Assembly: GCA_029204225.1 (NCBI GenBank)
Contig: CM055101.1
Coordinates: forward strand, 37,191,648-37,255,647
Length of the DNA stretch: 64,000 bases
Direction: 5' to 3'
From: Diphasiastrum complanatum
Taxonomy: Eukaryota; Streptophyta; Lycopodiopsida; Lycopodiales; Lycopodiaceae
The notes beneath the pieces were generated by a model, which had not been told where the DNA came from, searched no databases, and was given only the letters and a program-made list of their open reading frames with translations. Within the stretch, counting starts at the first letter, position 1, and each line of letters begins with the position of its first letter. A program made the translations under genes and the position numbers. Below are positions 11,255 to 21,760 of the stretch, piece after piece.

Positions 11255-11843
11255 TTGTGTTTCAGGTTATGAAGGAGGAAATCAGATCTATCAATGATTT
11301 GGTGAAGATATCAAGTCTAGAGCATGCTAGAGAGGATTCTACACCAAAATCGGAGTTTTTGCTTTTGTAGATTGGATCTTTTGTAGATCAAAACACTAAA
11401 TAGGTCAATATACTTGTTCAATTCCGTTTTTTGAAAATTCACATGCTGGATTTGGCCGATTTTTGGATCATTGGTTCAGCCTAAGTGGTGGCTTATAGAT
11501 TGCATATCAAATTTTCAGCATTTGATGTAGATTTGGAATAGTCAATTTTTTGTGATTTTGTCAAAACCTTAATTTTGACTGGATCTCTAGATAGTGAGGT
11601 TGCTGGACTTCATTTGAGTGTGTTTCAATCTTAGGAAGTGGCAAAAGTCATTAGATTGAGGATAGATCATAGGTTGATCAAAATTCCATGATTCTATGTG
11701 TTGATTTGCTTGGATAAGTGCTAGAAGAGAATTTGTGAGATAGTTTCAAATCTTGGTGATTTTTTTTGAAAGCATTTGTTGTTGTTCAAAGGAGTGCTTT
11801 GTGCATTGGATCAGGTTGAAAGAGAAGATCGGGTCATTGCTAC
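11255..11843 (+). other. Untranslated leader of element A
   Basis: About 590 bp between the primer site and the gag start, with no open frame. This is a normal position for packaging and dimerisation signals, but none can be pinned down by eye. Confidence 0.6.
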
Positions 11844-14324
11844 ATGGCAAACTCAATTGGAGTCATGTTGGAAGCCAATGATAGGCTTACCACAAGTAAC
11901 TATTCATTATGGAAAGTGAGGATGGAGTCACTTCTTGAGATGAATGATGTTTTGGATACTGTTGTAGGTTTGGAGGAGAGACCAGCAACACAACAAGATC
12001 AATTGAGGTATGACAAGAGGGCCAAGAGGGCTCTACACATGATAAAGATGAATGTTACCAATGAACTTCTCAAGGAAGTTGGTAAGTGCACATCATCTTT
12101 GGAAGCTTGGAATTCATTGAAGAAGCTTTATGAATCCAAGTCTACTTCTAGAGTGTTGCTAAGAAGGCAAATCTTTTCTTGTTTGCAAAAGAATGAAGAA
12201 AGTCCAAGTACTTTTGTTTTGAGAATGAAAGCATTGAATGATGAGTTAGCTTGCATAGATGAAAGCATTAAGGAAGGAGAGCTTATTCAAGTGATTCTTA
12301 ATGGCTTGTTGGATGTTCATGCTAACATTGTTCAAAGTATTGCTATTCAAAAGACTTTGCCAAGTTTGATGGATCTTCAAGAGATCTTGATCAATGAGGA
12401 ATATAGGCTTCAAGCAAGAGGTGGATCTACATCGACACTTCAAGAGGATGCTATGTTCACAAAGGTCAAATTCAAGGGCAAAACCAAAAGCAAGTGGTCT
12501 AAAGGGCAAGATCAAGTGGATGCTTCTTCAAGTGGCAAAAAGAAGGATAGATCAAAGCTCAAGTGCTTCTATTGTGGCATCAAAGGACACTTTGCAAGTG
12601 AGTGCTACAAGAAGAAGAGAGATCAAGGAGACAAGCAAGGTAATCTTACTCTTGATGAGGATGGTTTGGATGTGCAAGATGCAAATGATGATGCTTTTGT
12701 GATGTCTTCATGTATGCTTGCTAATGATGGAGATCTAGATCCTTGGTGGATTGATAGTGGAGCAAGTTCACACATGACCTTTCACAAAGAGTACTTCACT
12801 TCTTTGTTGGCATATGGAGATGACAAGAGGGTGATCTACATGGCCAATGATGGTGAGTGTGCAATCAAAGGGATTGGCACAATTCCTATTTCTCTCTCTA
12901 CAAATAGGAATGTTCATTTGGAGGATGTCTTGTTTATTCCATCTATTAGCAAGAATTTGCTTAGTGTGAGTCAAATGCTAAGTAAGGGCCTCAAGGTGGA
13001 GTTTGATGGAGATGCTTGTTTGATCAAAAGGAAGGATGTCTTGATTGGAAAAGGTAAAAGACAAGGGAAGTTGTTCAAACTTGATGCTTGTGTTATTGCT
13101 AACCAAGTTGGATGTGTTGCAAAAGAGCAAATTTCTATTCAAGAGGTTTGGCACAAAAGGATGGGACACCACAACTTCAAGTCATTGGAGGTAATGGCAA
13201 GGAAGAAGGTTGTGATTGGTCTTCCAAGTTCCTTAAGTAATGACAAGCATGTTTGTGAGTCTTGTGCTTTGTCTAAGTCACATAGACTACCTTATACTAG
13301 ATCTATTTCTAGATCTACAAAGCCTTTTCAACTTGTACACTCGGATATTCATGGATTTACTACAATTAGCAATAGTGGAGCTAAGATGTATGTAACATTC
13401 ATTGATGATTTTAGTAGATTTTGTTGGATCTATCTACTAAAGAGAAAGGATGAAGTGTATGATGTCTTTTTCAAGTTCAAGAATGCAAGGGAGAACCAAT
13501 TTTCCACAAAGATCAAGTGCTTGAGAGGTGACAATGGTGGTGAGTACATATCTAACAAGTTCAAGGCCTTTTGTGATGAGCATGGGATCAAGAGGGAGTA
13601 TACAACATCAAGGACTCCACAACAAAATGGAGTGGCTGAAAGGAAGAATAGGACTTTATGTGAAAGTGCTAAAGCTATGAGGTTAAGTGCTAATCTTGAC
13701 AAACCATTTTGGGATCAAGCTTTGTTGTGTGCCAATTTCTTGTGCAATAGGTGGCCGAGTGCTATTTTGGATGGAAGGACACCTTTTGAGATGCTATTCA
13801 AGAGGAGGCCGAGTGTCAACTTTCTAAGAACCTTTGGATGCACATGCTATGTCAACATTACTCTTGATGATAGGACCAAGGAGGATCCATCTTCAAGAAG
13901 AGGTATTTTTGTTGGATATAGTGAGGTGAGTAAAGCCTACAAGGTTTACATTCCTTCTACTAACAAAGTGATTGTTGGTAGAGATGTCATTTTTGATGAG
14001 GGAAACATTCCAAAGGTGTCTTCAAGCATGATTGATGGTAAAGTAGATGGTTCTAACATTCTTGATGTTGATGAGAAGGATCCTACTTTGGATGGTGGTG
14101 ATGATGGACCTTCATCAAGTCAAAAGCCAAGGAGAACATCAAGAGAAAGGCAAGTACCTTCAAGGCTCACATATGATCAAAAGGGTAAGCAAGTAGTTTT
14201 TGGAAATTATGTTGCTTTCCTAACCTCTTTGGATGAGCCTACAAGTGTAGATCAAGCAAGGAAAGAAGAGGAGTGGATCCAAGCAATGGATCTTGAGTAT
14301 CAATCTCTTATGAAGAGTGGAACA
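11844..14324 (+). CDS. Gag-protease-integrase part of the element A polyprotein
   Basis: An intact frame of 827 codons from the ATG at 11,844. Gag occupies about residues 1-240, with the copia pattern NYSLWKVRM near the N-terminus. A complete zinc knuckle CFYCGIKGHFASEC lies at 241-254. The protease active site DSGAS is at 304-308. The integrase zinc region has His437 and His442 with CESC at 471-474. The integrase catalytic triad is Asp501, Asp563 and Glu599, and the 35-residue spacing between the last two is canonical. The conserved start of RT (EEEWIQAMDLEYQSLMKSGT) ends at about residue 827, where homology to copia pol stops abruptly. The frame stays open beyond this point into foreign sequence. 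All three enzyme or structural domains look intact, so this copy may be able to make capsid, protease and integrase. Confidence 0.92.
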
Positions 14325-15407
14325 TCTTTTGGAAGATCTTTTTGTGTACATGGAGCTATGCAAGTGGATGGATGTTGTCTTGCTGTAAAATCAAGTAATG
14401 GATTTGGAAAACAAATTTTGTTCAATGACTTTGATGATCAAGTTGAAGCTCAAGAGGTTGATCTCAAAGCGCTTCAACTAGTCAAAAGGGAAGTTGGCAA
14501 TTTGGAGCTAGTCAAGAGCATCAAAGGAGAGGTCATTGGCAAAGGTGTTATGGATCTGTTTTTGCAGCATATTGAAGACTCAAGTAAGGTCAAAGGAGCA
14601 GCAAGGAAGTGTTGTTCAAGTTTACTTTACTTGTTCTATCTCATGTTTGAGCAATTTCATGTGGATGTGTGCAAATTGTCAAGATATGGTAAAACTAGCT
14701 ACATTGGTGAGCATTGTTTTGATGTTGGATTTGTACTAGCATTCTTGGATGATTTTGCTGATGGAAATGAAGCTATTGGAGGTTCATTATGTCACTCATC
14801 CATGGCTAAGTTCTCAAGTGTTGAGCTACTTGGTGCCAGTACTCGGAGATTGTCAATTTTTGGTGAATTCATGGTCATTTTCTTCTGTCAAGTAGATCTT
14901 GAAGATGGACTAGTGCAAACTACTTGGTTTATGGAGTCATGTGGTGCTGGATTTGCATCATTAATGTACTCACCTACTCATGGATTTCCAAGGTTTGATA
15001 GTTTCTTGTGGCAAGATGAAGATGGAGGCTCATTCATGGAGTATCATGGTGGATACAAGGCAACAAAGGACAAAGGAGGAGGAGACATGCAAGCTAAAGT
15101 TGATCACTCACATTTATTGTTTGTTTGCTGTATTTTTATAGAGAGTTCAGAGTTGGAAGCATGGTGGAATCATCTCACTTACATTCTATTTGATTCTTCA
15201 TGTTCTAGTCACATTTTTACATGTAAAATTGATGTAAGAAATAGTGAAGCATCCCAAGTGGACATTATTCTCTATATCAATTATGGTTGTTTCTATTTTG
15301 AGCATTACATGATCATTGAAAGGATATCTATTCTTAGGAAGAAGATCATTCTTATGGTGGATCAAAGTTCTATTGGCAAAAACTATGCTAGGAGCATTGG
15401 AAGATAG
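14325..15407 (+). other. Foreign module occupying the RT position of element A, in frame
   Basis: For 360 codons after the RT start motif the frame remains open but shows none of the copia RT landmarks (no K-W-V-F/Y-K-x-K, no Q-M-D-V-x-x-A-F-L-N-G, no YVDD). From about 14,510 on the DNA is homologous to the internal region of element B (37,100-37,960) and, in part, to 2062-2330. The length nearly equals that of the missing RT (about 1.1 kb), and normal pol sequence resumes at KRVLRYIIGT right after the stop at 15,405-15,407. The peptide is rich in Phe, Cys and Ser, with recurring blocks such as RLSIFGE, DLEDGL, DHSHLLF and SSCSSHIFTCKIDVRNSEA. I know no family with these. It could be a coding accessory domain or a non-coding spacer that happens to be open. 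Confidence 0.8.
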
Positions 15408-15965
15408 GAAAGCGAGTTTTGAGGTACATCATTGGAACTCGAGATTTTGGCATATTGTATGAGGGATCATCACCTAGTCTTTTTGGATTTTTAGATTCGG
15501 ACTATGCTGGAGATGTAATGGATAGGAAATCCATTAGTTCTTATTGTATTTTCATAGGTGATGGAGCTATATCATGGATGTCAAAGAAACAAGCCACTAT
15601 CTCATTGTCATCTAGTGAGGCCGAGTACAAAGCTCTTACACATTGCACAAAGGAGATGGTATGGATCAAAAGGATGATCAAGGATCTTCACTTGCTGATT
15701 TTTTAGAGAGCCCAATCATCTTTTGTGACAATCAATCAGCCCAAAGAATGGCATCCAATCCTATCTTTCATGCTAGGAGCAAGCATATTGAGATACAATA
15801 TCATTTTGTGAGGGAGCGAGTCATTGCAAAGGAGGTGGAGCTTCAACATGTGTCTTCAAGGGAATGTGTAGCTGATATCTTCACCAAAGCATTGGGAAAA
15901 GACTTGTTCATGAAGCATAGGACTTCACTTGGAGTATTATCAAAGTCTATGCTAAAACTAGTTGA
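15408..15965 (+). pseudogene. RNase H of element A (one frameshift)
   Basis: The copia pol C-terminus resumes with KRVLRYIIGTRDFGILYEG. It shows the RNase H landmarks DSDYAGD (first acidic site), SSSEAEYKAL (catalytic Glu region), FCDNQSAQRMASNPIFHARSKHIEIQYHFVRE and ADIFTKAL. Frames 15,419-15,706 and 15,643-15,978 overlap. A single-base shift near 15,697 separates the SEAEY half from the DNQSA half. A stop at 15,405-15,407 also separates RNase H from the upstream polyprotein. The enzyme normally removes the RNA strand during reverse transcription. Confidence 0.85.
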
Positions 15966-15973
15966 AGAGGGAG
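15965..15973 (+). promoter_or_regulatory. Polypurine tract of element A
   Basis: GAAGAGGGAG immediately before the 3' LTR, where plus-strand synthesis would be primed. The preceding CTAAAACTAGTT is identical in element B, which supports common ancestry or shared replication machinery. Confidence 0.75.
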
Positions 15974-16623
15974 TGTGAAAGATTCAACTAGTTTCATCAC
16001 ATTTTGCAATATTTCCATATTTGGCATATTGAGGCCAAAACTTGTTTTAGACTTAGAGGTTGACTTTTCAAAGCTCATTAGTCTAAATTTCATTTGAATA
16101 AACACTTTTTGAAAGTGTGGGAAAGATAGAATGCGAGTTTGAGTAGATTCAATTTGAATAAGTTGGGTACATTGAATCTAGACCCAAAATTGGTAGGGTT
16201 AGCAATTTGGTGGGAAAGCCAAGTGGCCAAATAGGGTTTGGACTTGCTATGAAAGGATGTAACTCATGGAGAAAGTCATCTTCTCTCTTCTCTATCTCAT
16301 TTCATGCTTATACATGGTTCTCTTGGGTTCTACTATCCATTGGTGCACTATCTTGGTGATTGCTTGCAATTCTATGTGTAGAATGATCTATATTTGCTAT
16401 TTTTGGATCCACACGTGTGAAATACAATAGCTTGCTGGTTTTGTACGGACAGCAACAATACATAATCATTTCATTCATGTTTGATCAAGTTCTATTAGTG
16501 TTTGCATCTCAAATTGTGTGTAGATGCTGATTTTTCTACATTGGTGAAATTGGTAGTGTATTTCTCTTTCTAACCAAAGATCATTCAAGTAGATTGGATC
16601 TTAAGGATCTGAAATCTTTCACA
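15974..16623 (+). repeat. 3' LTR of element A
   Basis: 650 bp, same ends as the 5' LTR. It is followed by the target duplication CTACA. The small number of differences from the 5' copy suggests a fairly recent insertion. Confidence 0.92.
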
Positions 16624-17285
16624 CTACATGTATATAGACATAATGATGGAACACCATGTAAGGAATCCTTTAAGAGGTGGTGAAAGATCCTTGATGGATA
16701 TCATTATCTCAAAAGTTCCTTTTTTGTAGCTGGATTTTTTAGACACTTCTAAAGTATTCATTCATCAAGCAAAGAGAGTTGCAGATAGATCAAGCTAAAT
16801 TTGAGGAGGAGTGTGAGAAATTGCCAAAATTGACAAATCTAGCTTGATCAAAACCATGTAGATTGTACATAGGTGGATCCCATAGGTGGATCATCTTCCT
16901 TATTACATGTTAGCTTTTCACCTAACTCGGGGTGGAGAAGAGCCTTTTGTATATACAATTCATCATTCCATAGTGAAGAGATAGAATTTTTGGAGCACAT
17001 TGGCAATCTTGAGGTTTCTTCACATTTGTCATGAGTTTTTGTGAATGCTTTGGTATCTGAAATGGATTACACTTAATCTTTGATAATAGGTTGTACTGGA
17101 GTCCATACCACACATGTGTGGGGTCAGAATTCAATGTTTGATCAATGCTTTTGATTGCTCTTGATTGTGGGATCCAATATTGGTTTTCTAGATCAAGATC
17201 TTGTGACAGTTTTGCAATATATAGTTGTATCAATCAATCAATCACTTGGAGCCTTATGTAGGTTCATTTATGGTCCTTAACACTG
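16624..17285. other. No gene; target sequence of element A with a possible LTR start
   Basis: At 16,800-16,825 a purine tract (GAGGAGGAG) is followed by TGTGAGAAATTGCC, which looks like the polypurine tract and the start of a 3' LTR of another copia element of the A/B/F type. The element A insertion would then lie in the 3' spacer of that older element. No end or partner LTR was found. The minus-strand frame at 16,922-17,233 has no recognisable content. Confidence 0.4.
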
Positions 17286-17455
17286 TACTTTCAACAATTA
17301 GCTTGACAATGAATTTGCAAAAAATCTTATGCAATCATAGAACTGATAGGTAGTCATATCTATATCATCTATCTAATAATTTAGAATAGGGTATCAATGT
17401 TTTTATTCTTTGTGTGAACCTCTAAAGTCTATTCTCTTTATCTTCCAACATGTAG
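17286..17455 (+). repeat. LTR fragment, inverted relative to its partner at 18,698-18,866
   Basis: About 165 bp are the reverse complement, with mismatches, of 18,698-18,866. Shared blocks include GGTAGTCATATCTATAT and CTCTAAAGTCTA, and the unit ends CTTCCAACA. The two arms flank a degraded copia gag-protease on the minus strand. Confidence 0.6.
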
Positions 17456-17639
17456 GTCCATGGACAAAGATGGAAATAAAAAACTAGTATTGAACTATCA
17501 TAGATTCCACAAGAATTAGAATCGAATTCAACTCTATGTCCTGAATCTATTATCTTGCTTATAAAGAGTAAGTGTTTTTGCAAACTAAGGACATAAACTA
17601 CTTTAAGAATGAACTTTACTTTTTTATTTTGGAAATGGA

Positions 17640-17815
17640 GCTCTATAGTATCTTCACAAAAAATACGATGAGCATTGTTATCACGTAGTTGAACGAATTT
17701 GTTGGTGACATTTGGCCGATATTGCTAGAACCATTCTCTGTGAAAGGGCATGTGTTGTGTAGCTCTAGAGTCATGGGCACCATGAGTTGTCTCCAATTTG
17801 TTCATCTGATTAGGC
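17640..17815 (-). pseudogene. Copia protease remnant
   Basis: The minus strand encodes DSRATQHMPFHREWF, a mutated form of the aspartic protease active site (DSGATQHM), followed by sequence resembling the downstream part of family E proteins (VQLRDN). Gly to Arg in the active-site loop, as well as stops on both sides, makes it inactive. Confidence 0.65.
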
Positions 17816-18049
17816 CATGAAGGTAAATTGATCATCCTTGACTTTTGTTGCTTGTATTGCCTCTACGACATTCATTTGTTATTGATTTGCATGCTTTTAT
17901 TGCTACTTTGTGAACTTTAGGATTTGGTAATCCTACATATCATAATTGGTTCATTTGTAGTACCTGTAGAACTTTTTGGTCTTTGAATTTGAGGATGATG
18001 CCTACTCATTCATTTGATGTTGATTCTGATGGTTTTCTTTTGAGTCTTC

Positions 18050-18665
18050 TTTTTTTTTACTTCTGAAGGCCTTTATTTGTAAATAAGACTTGAGTTTCTG
18101 AATTACTATTGGTTGTTGAATCTCTTCTTCCGACTTCCTCTTATAGTAGCATTGTTATAACTCTTGTAAGAGTTATTTCTACGACATGATCACGAAATAG
18201 GTAAACTTGATAGTAAGGTCATTATTGCATCTGAGTCTTGAGTCACAAATTATATTGCAACCATTTTTTCAAACAAATTTGTAAAGGTGTGTGGATGATC
18301 AATCATTATTTCATATTTTGACATTCATAGTGAGATGAATTTCTTTCGTAAAAATATTTGTAACATCATAGAGAGTAATTAGAATGTTTCATAATTCTTT
18401 GGAATGCTTACATGACCAAGATTAGTATAGAGAATGCTTTTTCGTTGTTTACTTTCAAACTTTACAAGTGCTTGCTAATTTGTTAGAAGTTTTTTCTCTC
18501 TTTAATGACTTTCCATAACTCATTAGCTAGTAAGATAATTCTTATTTTAGATCTCCACATGTGATAGTTAATTCCATCTAGTTTGTCGATCATTGACAAT
18601 AGTATTGCTAGAGAAATGCATTTGTGGATGATAAATGTTGTTGCTAGCTTTTCTCAATCTACTAC
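18050..18665 (-). pseudogene. Copia Gag remnant
   Basis: Read on the minus strand, the copia Gag start is visible (KLDGINYHMWRSKIRIILLANELWKVI), followed by broken frames with NNEKAFSIL and FQRIMKHSNY. It is like the family E Gag at 42,008. Together with the protease remnant at 17,640-17,815 and a primer site at about 18,684 it forms one decayed reverse-strand element. Confidence 0.65.
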
Positions 18666-18683
18666 CATTTAAGCAATAAACTA

Positions 18684-18695
18684 CTCTAATACCAT
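18684..18695 (-). promoter_or_regulatory. Degenerate primer binding site
   Basis: The minus strand reads TGGTATTAGAGT, two changes from the usual TGGTATCAGAGC, between the gag remnant and the LTR piece. Confidence 0.5.
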
Positions 18696-18697
18696 AT

Positions 18698-18866
18698 TAG
18701 AAGATAAAAGATGCTAGACTTTAGAGATTTACACAAAGAATGGAAACTCTAATACCATAATAATTAAATAGGCAATATAGATATGACTACCTATTATTTC
18801 TATGATTGTACAATTTTCTTTTTTGCAAATTTGTTGTCATACTAACAATACTATCAAATGATCCAT
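18698..18866 (-). repeat. 5' LTR end of the decayed reverse-strand copia
   Basis: On the minus strand this ends right at the degenerate primer site, as a 5' LTR should. Its partner at 17,286-17,455 is in the opposite orientation, so the two LTR pieces form an inverted repeat, not the usual direct one. Confidence 0.55.
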
Positions 18867-20923
18867 CTAACTTTCTATGCAAAACAATTTGAAACATTGT
18901 AGGTGGCAATTGTAATTTTGAAACTGGTTAGTTTCATTCAATCATTTAGCAATGTGGAACAAGGAACATATAGAACGAGATAGAAAAAAGAAAGATCATG
19001 AATGATATCAAAAACTATGTGGAAATAAGAAAAAGTTAGTAACATTCATGCAGTAAGATGTTTAGAATAATCCTTGAAAGGTAATTTATTCAATAACGAA
19101 ACTACAATGTTAAACTGATTGAAAGAATTCAAGCGTCGTGTGGACTTCTCAGATCAGGTCGAGGATTGATAATACAATATTGAGACAACCAAAACTATTG
19201 TGCAAGCACTCAACATAGTTACACTGTCTCTATTTGTTTTTTCGAGCAATCGAGGCAGGTTGTGCAATGTCAAACATGATTTTTTGCTATCTCGATGGAC
19301 AACTTTGTCGCGTGCATAGGCGTGACCCACGAGCATGACACACTCGACTTTTTTGGTAGAGATCTACATAGTATGAGAAACTATGTCTATTTTTGTATAC
19401 ATTACCTAGGAGTGCTTACAATTAGATTTTTTAAATCTCTGAAAAGTAGAGGTAATACTATGAAATAGAACAATAAATGCCTCTTGTATTGGGCCTATGA
19501 TACAGTCGTTGTAGTAATTGTGCATACTCATCTTTGGCTTGGTAGCGAGCATAGTGTATTGTCCATGGTTTCTACCTTATAATAATTTATATCTCATAGT
19601 TACACCATCTAAGCTTGATCAACAAAGTTGCTTTGTAGATTAATCTAAAAAAATAGTCCTCGGTACAAGATAATAATAAAAAAAACATTTGTCTCAAATT
19701 GATAAAAGGAAACATGCACGAGAACAAACTTGATGGGAAAGTTTTGTGAACTCACTTGGTGCATGAAAAGGTTGAGGGTTGTACTAAATAAAACTTCAAC
19801 CTTGCAAAAAATATATAATAAAACAATATCAAACGTTTGAACACTTATATAATTTTGGGAAAGCCAACAGCTTCAAGATGCCCATCAACTAACAATTTAT
19901 CACTTTCCTTTTTTGCTTCCATAATTTGCATGAATAAAATGTGGCACTCAAAATTGCCTATCCACAATTCCCAATATTCCTTTTCCAATTCATGTTGAAC
20001 TAGACTAACACAAAATTATGATCAAAAAGAGTTTCTTATGATGTCCACAAAATTTCCACACTTCCATTTCAAAGAGCACCATCACAATTACAATGCAACG
20101 ACATATTTTAACAATCTCGAGCAAATACAACAGAATTAGCCTCACTTGGATTCATGAATAAAGAATGTCCATTCGAAGGTTTATCTACTAGACTCCATCA
20201 GACCATGATCCCAAAACAGTACGACTTCAGTAGTCAACTTTCTCAATGGTAACATTATCAAGCTTAATATGTGGACACTAGAGTCTTTTGGAAGTCACAA
20301 GTGGAAGAATATTTTAGATCTCCCCCCCATCCAAGGGGGCTCATTTTCAGGTTTCATGTAAGAGGCCTCCATATTTTGAGATTCTATCCATGAGCATTAT
20401 GTATTTTCAAGAAATCAAAATGAACCACTGAGATAGAAGGAGAAAATCAAGGTTAAACAATTGATAAATTCGAAATAATCAATAGATAATGAGCAGAAAA
20501 TCAGGGAGAATTGGGAGATAAATGAGGGTCCCCAAACATCTACAGTTCAATCATGTAACGTTCGAGCTAGCACATAATAAGAAATCCATCTACTGCCAAG
20601 TCAACTTTCCTGTGAGAAGTGCCATGCATACTAAAAGAATTAAGCAATGAGAAAATCACCAACATTACCAATCATAGCAGTATGTCCAAACAAAACAACA
20701 CATAAAGCTTTGGAAAACAGCTATAAAAACACTCAATTTTTATTGTCTACTTAGGAGATAGAAACATAACTCAATCCATATGGGCTTTTCCTATTTGAAC
20801 CTAATCTCCAACGTGGCTTACCGCATGGCCCTCAATGTCCACGAAATTCCTCTCTCTAACACCTTGACTGCTATTTTTCCTCTCAAAACCCTAACTCTTT
20901 AACTCTATTGAACTAAAAAACAT

Positions 20924-20924
<1 letters not shown>
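18867..20924. other. No recognisable gene
   Basis: AT-rich intergenic DNA between copia debris and the SUFE1 region. I see no coding frame, LTR pair or RNA gene. Confidence 0.4.

Positions 20925-20967
<43 letters not shown>
20925..20967. repeat. (CT)n microsatellite, about 21 units
   Basis: Uninterrupted CT dinucleotides. The minus-strand frame that reads Arg-Glu repeats here is a by-product. Confidence 0.95.
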
Positions 20968-20969
<2 letters not shown>

Positions 20970-21096
20970 GGAAATGTTCGTGGAAATGCTTGTGGCCTCC
21001 CTCTCACACATGGACCAAAAGCATCCCCATTGAAAAAAGATCAAGCCCAACAAACTATACAAGGAGTTTAAGTAAATGAACATCTGAAGAACTCTG

Positions 21097-21335
21097 TAAA
21101 AGCACATGTCAAATGCTTCAAAAAAATATTGCATGAAAGGATTACGATCATTTGGCAATGTTCTTTTCACAAATGGTCGTGCATCATATCACACAAATGG
21201 AGTTGTTCTACAAATACAAAAAAGAAATCTCTCTTTGTAAAAGCACATGTTGATTACTCGAAGATTATTGTGAGAAATGATTAAGATTGCTTGGCAACAT
21301 TCTTTTCACAGCAGGCCAACATGCATCACTTCCAA
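21097..21335. repeat. Diverged tandem duplication, unit about 140 bp
   Basis: 21,097-21,190 and 21,237-21,335 share the order GTAAAAGCACATGT, then TTGGCAA(C/T)(A/G)TTCTTTTCACA, then a (G/C)CATCA(T/C) block. A shorter duplication (CAGGCCAA(C/G)ATGCATCACTTCCAAAA) follows at about 21,315-21,382. Confidence 0.55.
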
Positions 21336-21384
21336 AAATGCATCTTGGTTTTCACAGCAGGCCAAGATGCATCACTTCCAAAAC

Positions 21385-21466
21385 ATGCATCTTGGTTTCC
21401 AAGGGGGGCTTGAGCTTGGGACCAAACAAACTTTGGATGCCAAGGTAACCAACTAAGCCAACCCTT
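21385..21466 (-). repeat. tRNA-derived SINE-like element, copy 2
   Basis: On the minus strand a well-preserved A box (TGGCTTAGTTGG, 21,449-21,460) is followed by a B-box-like AGCTCAAGCC (21,407-21,416) and then CTTGGAAACCAAG, as in copy 1 at 3080-3166. It lies about 300 bp beyond the stop of SUFE1, in the same orientation as the gene. Confidence 0.6.
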
Positions 21467-21760
21467 AAATCTATCACTTCCAGAAATGAAGGTGTTCTAC
21501 ATATACGTAGATGAAGCTGCCTTCGCATTAGAAAGTTCAATAATCATATAGCATAACATCATGTAGCTAACAAGCTCTTCAGCAATCTTAACATAGAATC
21601 TGAAACAACACTTGCTAGCTTTAGTTTCTATCTTCTAGTGTCACAACAGACGATGTGATTGCTATAACATCGATGCACCTTATCCACATAATCCCCTATG
21701 CCCATGTGTTGTTGTATCAATAATGATCTCTATGCAGAAATAGCAAAATAGTTAAAGTGC

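Larger units (their letters stand above)
10594..16623 (+). mobile_element. Copia element A: LTR retrotransposon with RT replaced by a foreign module
   Basis: A structurally complete 6.03-kb element. Two LTRs of about 650 bp start TGTGAAAG and end TTTCACA, and differ at about 14 positions by eye. The flanking 5-bp target duplication CTACA lies at 10,589-10,593 and 16,624-16,628. Inside are a primer site, one long gag-protease-integrase frame, a 1.08-kb module where RT should be, RNase H with one frameshift, and a purine tract. Since the RT is missing, the copy could only move with enzyme supplied by a relative, unless the replacement happened after insertion. Confidence 0.9.
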
